A stretch of DNA of 44,738 nucleotides from Mycobacterium sp. GTDB taxonomy: Bacteria; Actinomycetota; Actinomycetes; Mycobacteriales; Mycobacteriaceae. The notes below the pieces were generated by a model. That model made no database searches. It was given only the letters and a program-made list of their open reading frames with translations, and had not been told where the DNA came from. This document shows, one piece after another, positions 8,692 to 17,600 of this stretch (positions are counted from its first letter, which is position 1; the number at the start of each line of letters is the position of its first letter). A program made the translations under genes and the position numbers. The stretch covers positions 1 to 44,738 of the forward strand of contig JAHFVD010000062.1 of the NCBI GenBank assembly GCA_023264735.1. Direction: 5' to 3'.

Positions 8692-11600
8692 ATGGCATTA
8701 ACCGAACATCCGACGCAGCAGGCGCCCCGCTTCGCGATCGTCGGCTACGCGGCCCGCTTTCCCGGCGCCGCGGATGCGGACCAGTACTGGGACCTCCTGC
8801 ACAACGGTCGGGACGCGGTCACCGAGGTGCCCCAGGACCGTTGGGATGTCGAGGAGTTCTTCGACCCGGACCCGGACGCTCCCGGCAAGATCGTCACCCG
8901 CCGCGCAGGATTCGTCGACGATGTCACCGGGTTCGACGCGCCGTTCTTCGGAGTGTCGGCCCGCGAAGCCAATGTGATGGACCCGCAGCATCGATTGCTG
9001 CTGGAGACCGCATGGCGCGCTGTGGAGCATTCCGGTACCGCGCCAACGACTTTGGCGAACACCCGCACCGGCGTGTTCATCGGTTTGGCCACCCACGACT
9101 TCCTGGGCATGGCATCGGACGCACTGAGCTACGCCGAGATCGAGGCCTATCTGGCAGTCGGTACCTCCAGCGCGGCCGCAGCAGGCCGGATCAGCTACCG
9201 GTTGGGGCTGCAAGGCCCCGCGGTCACCGTCGACACCGCGTGCAGCTCGTCTCTGGTGGCGATTCATCAGGCCTGCCAGGCGCTGCGCCTTGGCGAATGC
9301 GACCTCGCGTTGGCCGGCGGGGTGAACGTCATGCTCAGCCCGGCCACCATGATCACCTTCTCTCATTCCCGGATGCTGGCACCCGACGGCCGCTGCAAGA
9401 CGTTCGACGCCGCGGCCGACGGCTACGTGCGCGGCGAAGGGTGCGGTGTGATCGCCGTGAAGCGTCTGGAAGACGCGATCCGCGACGGTGACCGCATCCG
9501 GGCCGTAATCCGCGGCAGCGCGGTCAACCAGGACGGCGCATCGGGCGGCCTGACGGTGCCGAACGGCGTGGCTCAGCAGCGCGTGATCGGTGAGGCGTTG
9601 GAAAGTGCCGGGCTGGCCCCGAGCGATATCGGCTATCTGGAGGCGCACGGAACCGGGACGTCGCTGGGCGATCCCATCGAGGTACAGGCCGCCGCTGCCG
9701 CCCTCGGCAAGGGCCGCGACGCCGACCAGCCGCTGCTGATCGGGTCGGCGAAGACGAACATCGGACACCTGGAAGCCGCCGCGGGCGTCGCCGGGGTCCT
9801 CAAGGTCGTCCTGTCCCTGGAACACCAGGAACTGCCCAAGCACCTCCACTTCCGCAATCCGTCACCGCACATTCCCTGGGATCGGATTCCCGTGCGCGTC
9901 GTGGACGAGGCGGTCGCCTGGGAACGCTCGGCGAAGCCTCGTATCGCAGGCGTCAGCTCGTTCGGCTTCTCCGGCACCAATGCGCACGTCATCCTCGAAG
10001 AGGCACCGCAGGTTGCGCCGCCGGCAGCGGCTGACGCACCAGCGGACGATCGCCGGTTCATGGTGCTTCCGCTGTCGGCTCGCACCCCCGCCGCGCTGGC
10101 GCAGACCGCCGAGCACTACCGCAGCTGGCTCAGCGAGCATCCCGAGGCCACCTTGGCCGACGTGTGCCTGACGGCCGGCGCCGGTCGCGCCCACTTCGAG
10201 CACCGAGCCGCCTTGGTGGTCAATTCTCGGGAGTCCGCGCGCGAACTGCTCGGTGCGCTCGCCGACGACCTGCCCGCCCCCGGGCTGGTGCGCGGCGACA
10301 GCGCGGACGCGCCGAAGACCGCATGGTTGTTCCCCGGACAGGGCAGTCAGTACGCGGGCATGGCCCGGGAGCTCTTCGAGACCGAACCGGTGTTCGCCGA
10401 GACCATGACCCGGTGCGCCGAGGCGGTGGCCGGTGTGCTCGAAAAGCCGTTGCTGGACCTCATCTTCGATGCTGACGGCACCGAGGCGCTGAAGCAGACC
10501 CGGCACGCCCAGCCCGCGATCTTCGCGGTCGAGATGGGTCTGGCCAGGCTCTGGCAGTCGCGCGGCTTCGAACCGGATGTGGTGCTCGGCCACAGCGTCG
10601 GCCAGTACTCGGCGGCCTGTGTGGCCGGCGTGTTCAGCCTCGAGGACGGCGCCCGGCTGCTGGCCGAGCGGGGCCGACTGTTCGGCGACCTGCCCACTGG
10701 TGGGCGGATGTGCGCGATCTTCGCCGACCCCGACCGGGTCGAACGCCTCACCGACGAGTTCCCGAGCCTGTCGGTGGCCGCCTACAACGGCGCCAACACC
10801 GTGCTGTCCGGACCCGCTGCCGACCTGGAGCAGGCAGTGGCCCAGCTGACCGACGACGGAGCCCGCTGCGACTGGCTGGACACCAGCCACGCATTCCACT
10901 CGGCACTACTGGATCCCGCTCTCGACGCCTTCGAGGCGTACGCGAATGGATTCGAATTCGGTGCGCCACAACGGATTCTGGTGTGCAACCGGACGGGTGC
11001 CACCCTCGGGCGAAACGCCAAGCTCGACGGCTCCTACTGGCGCCGCCACGCCCGCCAGCCGGTCCAATTCGCCAAGGGCGTGGCCACGCTGGCCGAGCTC
11101 GGCTGCGCACTGCTGCTCGAGGTCGGCCCACAGCCGGTGCTCACCGCCGCGGCGCTGCGGGCCTGGCCGGACCCGGCGACCGCTCCAAAGGCGGTGCCGT
11201 CGCTGCGCCGCAACGGTGCCGACCACCGTCAGGTCACCGAAGCCCTTGCAGGAGCCTACGTAGCCGGGCACGTGCCCGATTTCGCTGCGCTGGTGCCACA
11301 GCCAGCGCACAAGCTCGATCTGCCGACCTATCCCTTCCAGCATCGCCAGTACTGGTTCAGCAGCAAGCAGGTTCAGACGTCCGCGTCCGACGGCCCGCGC
11401 ACCGAAGCCGTCCGGCTGCTCGAGGACGGCCGAATCGAGGAACTCGCCGCGCTGCTCGACGTCGCAGGCACCAGCCAGACGACCGCCGAAGTACTGAACA
11501 AGCTTGCCGCGCAACATAACCGGCAACGAAGCGCACAATCGATCGCTGACATCCGCTACGAGATCCGCTGGGAGCCGTCTGCCAACTCCTCGCCTGCGGA

Positions 11601-14600
11601 GATCGGCGAAGGAACCGCGTGGCTGCTGATCGGCGATGACGCCGTCGTCATGCGGCCGTTGATCGACACGTTGACCACGAACGGCCACCGGCACCGCGTC
11701 CTCGGACTACCGGTGTCCGACGCCGACGAGGAACGCCTGGTCGACGAACTGCGTACCGCGGTCAACGACGAGCCCGAGTTGCGCATCCTTCATGTCGCGG
11801 CGCTGGACTCCGACGCGGCGCCGTCGATGCGCTCGCTGCTGCGGATGCAACACCGCGTCCTCGGCGGCACCCAGCGGCTGTTTCGCGCCGCGGCAGCCGC
11901 CGAACTGCGCACCCCGATCTGGGTGACAACCCATGGTGCACAACGAGTTACCAACGACGACACAGTGTCGCCGGTGCAGAGCATCCTATGGGGCTTCTGC
12001 CGGGCCGCCGCGCTGGAGTACCCGCAAGTGTGGGGCGGCCTCGTCGATCTGTCCGGCCGCGGCGCCGACGAGTGGTCACGGTTGATCAAGCAGGTCGTCA
12101 CGGCGTCGCCGGACGAAGACCAGATTGCACTCCGTGCCGACACCGTGCAGGTGCCCAGGCTGGTGCGTCGCAATGGGCAACCGAATTCGACGCTGCTGGA
12201 ATTGCGCTCAGAAGCAACATATCTGGTGACCGGCGGCCTGGGATCGCTCGGACTCGAGATCGCCGGATATCTGGCCGCGCACGGCGCCCGGCAGCTGGTG
12301 CTGACCGGGCGGCGCGCACCCAGCGAAGCGGCACAGCGTCGCATCGACGCGCTCCGCGAGCAACACGGCTGCACCATCCGGGTGATCGCCGCCGATGTCG
12401 CCGACCCGCATGATGTCGCGCGCCTGCTCGCCACGGTGCAGGCCGAACTCCCCCCGTTGGCCGGCATCGTGCACGCCGCCGGCGAGAACAGCACCACCCC
12501 GCTGAGCTCACTGGAGAGCTCCGAGGTGGATCGGGTGTTCTCCGGGAAAGTCTGGGGTGCTTGGCATCTGAGCGAAGCCAGTGCAGATCTGCACCTGGAC
12601 TTCTTCCTGTCCACCTCGTCGATCTCCTCGGTGTGGGGTAGCTACGGCCAGACCGCGTACAGCGCGGCCAACGCCTTCCTCGACGGGTTGACCTGGCGGC
12701 TGCGCGAGCAGGGTGTTCCCGCGATCAGCGTCAACTTCGGCCCGTGGTCGGCAGGTATGGCCGACCAGGACGCCCGCACCCAACTGGAACGGCGCGGCAT
12801 CCGCACCCTGTCGCCGTCGGACGCGCTGGCGGGGATGGCCGACGTTATGGCGGCGGCCGGTTCCCAGGGGCCGGCAGAGGCAGTCGTGGCGCGGATCGAC
12901 TGGGCCCGCTTCCTGCCCATCTACCTGCAGGCCGGTCGCCGAGCACTGCTGGCCGAGGTGGGCCGTGAAGTGCCCGAGTCGACGTCCGTGACATCCCCGG
13001 CGTCGGGTAACACCCGACTTGTCGAACAGCTCATCGCCGCTCCTGTGCAGCAGCGCAAGAAACTCGTCCTCGAGCACCTTCGCAACACCGTCGCGGAGGT
13101 GACGCGGATCGACGCGTCGGAGATCCGCGAAGAGGCCGGATTCTTCGATCTCGGCATGGATTCCCTGATGGCCGTGGAGCTGCGGCGCCGGCTGGAGCAG
13201 GCGGTCGGCAAGGAGTTGCCTGCGACGCTGGCCATGGACTTCCCACGACTGACCGACGTGGCGGACTACCTGCTCTCCGACGTGCTCAACCTCAACGAGA
13301 AGGCCGGCAGCCAACTTGCGGCCCAGCCGACGTCGCTCGCGACCTCGGCGACCGACGAGCCGATCGCCATCATCGCGGTGGCCTGCCGGTTCCCCGGCTC
13401 GCCGGATGCCGACGCGTACTGGGACGTGCTGTCCGGCGGGGTGGACGCAATCCGGGAGATCCCCGAGGACCGCTTCGACGTCGACGAGTTCTACGACCCC
13501 GATCAGCAGATGCCGGGCAAGATCTATACCCGCAACGGTGGATACCTGGATAGCGTCGACGGATTCGATCCGGAGTTCTTCGGCATCTCGCCGCGCGAGG
13601 CCGTCTGGATTGATCCGCAGCAGCGCCTGATGCTCGAAATCGCCTGGGAGGGCCTGGAAAGGGCCGGATACGCACCGTCAGCTGTGCGCGGCAGCCGGAC
13701 TGGTGTCTTCGTCGGCGTCGGGGCCAACGAGTATTCGCACCTGCTGTCGGGCGAATCGGTCGAGAACCTCGAAGCCCACTTCATCACCGGCAATGCGCTC
13801 AATGCCATTGCCGGCCGGGTGGCTTTCACCCTCGGTCTGGAAGGACCGGCGATGGCGGTGGATACCGCCTGCAGCTCGTCGCTGGTCGCCGTTCATCAAG
13901 CCAGTCAGGCCCTGCACTCGGGTGACTGCGATATGGCGCTCGCCGGTGGCGTCAACGTCCTGCTGAGCCCGGCGTCCATCGTGGCCGCGTCCCGGGCACG
14001 AATGCTGGCTCCTGACGGCCGCTGCAAGACCTTCGACGCGGCCGCCGACGGCTACGTGCGCGGTGAAGGCTGCGGCATTCTGGTGCTCAAGCGCCTGAGC
14101 GACGCACAGCGCGACGGCGACCGGATCTGTGCGGTCATCCGCAGCAGCGCGGTCAACCAGGACGGTGCCTCCAGCGGTTTGACGGTGCCCAATGGTGGTG
14201 CACAACAACGACTTATCAACGCCGCGCTGACGCGCGCGGGCCTCACCGGTGGGGATGTCGACTACCTCGAAGCACACGGCACTGGCACCCCGCTGGGTGA
14301 TCCGATCGAGGTACAGGCGGCCGCGGCGGTCTACGGCGCCGGCCGCGACCCGAACCGGCCGCTGCTGATGGGAACGGCCAAGACCAACATCGGACACTTG
14401 GAGTCCGCCGCGGGTGTCGCCGGGTTGGTCAAGGTCGTGTTGTCGCTCCAGCACGAGCTGCTGCCGCAGAACCTGCACTTCCAGAATCCCTCGCCGCACA
14501 TCCCGTGGGACTCGCTGCCGGTGCAGGTGGTGGACAAGCCAACTCCGTGGCCTGCCAACGGCAGGCCACGCCGGGCCGGCGTCAGCTCGTTCGGGTTCAC

Positions 14601-17600
14601 CGGCACCAACGCGCACGTGCTGATCGAAGAGGCGCCGCAGCCCCCGCTGGCCGACGATGCCGCCGACGAGCCGGTGGATGGCGCGGCGCCGACCGAGGCC
14701 GCCCGCGAGCCGTTGAGCCTATTGCCGCTGTCGGCGCGGTCGGCGCAAGGACTGGTCGCGCTGGCCCAGCGTTACTCCACTTGGCTGGACACCCACACCG
14801 AATCCCCGCTCACCGACGTGTGTTTCACCGCCGGGGCGGGACGTTCACACTTCGAACACCGCGCCGCTGTGGTCGCCACGTCCGCCCAAGAGGCCAAGAT
14901 GCTGCTGGACGATCTGGTGGCGAACCGGCTGCGTCCGGGCGTGCTGCGCGGGGAATGCACGGACCCGCCCACCACGGCGTGGTTCTTCCCGGGCCAGGGC
15001 AGCCAGTATCCGGGCATGGCGCGCGAATTGTTCGACATCGAGCCGGTATTCGCCGACACCGTGCGGCGCTGCGCGCAGGCCGTGGACCCGATACTCCCGC
15101 GGCCGCTGCTGGAGGTTCTGTTCTCCAGTGACCGCGAGGCCGCAGAAACACTGCGGCACACGTCATTTGCCCAGCCCGCGATTTTCGCCGTCGAGATGGG
15201 CCTGGCCCGGCTGTGGCAGTCGTGGGGCATCGAGCCGGACGTGGTGCTGGGCCACAGCGTGGGTCAGTATGCGGCGGCCTGCGTGGCCGGGGTCTTCAGT
15301 CTCGAGGACGGGGCCCGGTTGATCGCCGAACGCGGCCGGCTGTTCGGCAGCCTGCCCGCGGGCGGCCGGATGGTGGCGGTGTTCGCCGATCCGGAATACG
15401 TGGAGCGCACCGCGAGCACCTTCCCGCGGGTGTCGGTTGGCGCCTACAACGGCCGCAACACGGTGCTGTCGGGTCCTGGCGAGGATCTAGAGCAGATCGT
15501 CGCGGCGTGCAGCGAGGACGGCACCCGCTGCACCTGGCTGGAGACCAGTCACGCCTTCCACTCCGAATTGCTCGACCCGGTACTCGACGAATTCGAGTCG
15601 TTCGCCAAGCAATTCACGTACGCCGTGCCGTCGAGGCCGCTGGTCTGCAACCGGACCGGCGCCGTGCTCACCAGCGAGACGCCGATCGACGCGCAATATT
15701 GGCGGCGGCATTCCCGTCAGCCGGTGCAGTTCACCGAAAGTGTGCGCACGGTGGCTGCGCTGGGCTGCTCGGTACTGATGGAGATCGGTCCGCAGCCGAT
15801 CCTGACCGCTGCCGCGTTGCAGATCTGGCCGGAGACCTCGGCCACGCCTCGTGCGATCGTGTCGTTGCGCAAGGGCGCCAATGCCCAGCGCCAGATCACC
15901 GAAGCCCTTGCCACGACGTATATCTGTGGGCACCGGCCCGATTTCGCCGCCAAGTACCGCGCTCCGAGCCACCGCCTGGAGCTGCCGACCTATCCGTTCC
16001 AGCGCCGTCGCTACTGGCCCAAGACCTCTGGTATTCGGGCCGACGGTACGGCCGCGTCCGGAATCCTGGGAAGCGCAAAGGATCTCGCATCCGGCGACAT
16101 CGTCTACACCACCGTGCTGTCGGTCAAGACCCAGCCGTGGTTGGCGCATCACGTCATCTACGGCACCGTCGTCGTTCCGGGCGCGACGTATGCGGCGATG
16201 GCGCTGGCTTCGGCCGGAGCTCCGGCGCGGGTCAAGGAAGTCTTCTTCTACGAGCCGATCATCCTGCCGGACAAGGCGTCCCGTGAAGTCCAGCTCACTC
16301 TGCACCCGGTCGATGACGGCTGGAAGTTCCAGGTGCACAGCCGGCCATACGGCGTCCGGGACTCCGAGTGGTCACTGAACTCCGATGGAACCCTGCTGGC
16401 CGGCGTTGATCCCGATGAGGGATCGCCGGAGAGCACTCTGTCCCCGGACGAGGCGATCGAGCAGATGAATCGCACCCGACCGCAGGAACTGTTCGACATC
16501 TTCCACGACATGGAACTGGCCTGGGGACCGACGTGGTCGACCTCGCTGAAGTCGTTGTGGGTCGGCCAGAACGAGGCGATCGGTGATATCTCGCTCGGTG
16601 AGGAACTCACCGAACACGTGGGTAGTGAGCCCATCCACCCGGTGCTGCTCGACCTGTGCACCGGCGTGGCGTTCCCGGCCTTCCCGGCGACACTGGCCGC
16701 CGAGCAGGGGATGTCGGATCTGTTCCTGCCCTTGCGGTACGCACAAGTCACCGTGGCCGAGAAGATGCCGCGGCGGTTCTACTGCCGTGCCCGCTGGCAC
16801 GAGAACACCATCACCAGCGAAACCCAGGTCTTCGACCTCGATTTCGTGAGCCCGGACGGGCGCATGCTGGGCGGGATCCGCGAGTTCACCGTCAAGCGTG
16901 CCCCGCGCGAGGCGCTGCTGCGTGGGCTTGGTGGGGACTCCACCCGGCTGCTGTACAGCTTGGGTTGGCAAGAGATCGCGGCTCCAGTGGCCGAAGCCGC
17001 CGAACAGGACACCGCGAAGACCGCGAACGGCACCTGGCTGATCGCCGGATTCGACGCGTTGGCGGCCGAAGTCCCAGGGGCCACCACCGTGGCCGACATC
17101 ACCGATGCGCAATCGTGGCAGCAGGCGTTCGCCGAGGCGGCCGAGCGCGGTGCGCCGGTCACCGGCATCGTTTGGCGCAGTGCCGGACAGCCGGAGAGCC
17201 GGGAATCCACTGACGACCTCGCCATCCGCTTGGAGGCCGAGATCGCCACCCTGCTCGGCGCAGCCCAGACCGCGTTGGCCTCACAGGCAGCGCAGAAGGG
17301 CACACTGGCCGACGGGTTGTGGATCGTCACCGAGCGCGCGGTGGCGACCGAACCCGGGGAGCCGGTCGATCCCGTCCAAGCCGCTCTGTGGGGTTTCGGG
17401 CGCACGCTGATCGCCGAGCAGCCGACGTTGCGCGTTCGCCTGGTGGACGGCGACGCCTCCGACGAGTCGCTGAGCTGGCTCGCCGGCGCGCTCGACACAC
17501 CGGTGGTCGAGCCCGAAATGGCAGTGCGACAAGGACGTTTCCTGGTCTCCCGGTTGCTGCATTGGGCGCGCAACGGCCAGCTGCCGATCCCACGCAGCGA

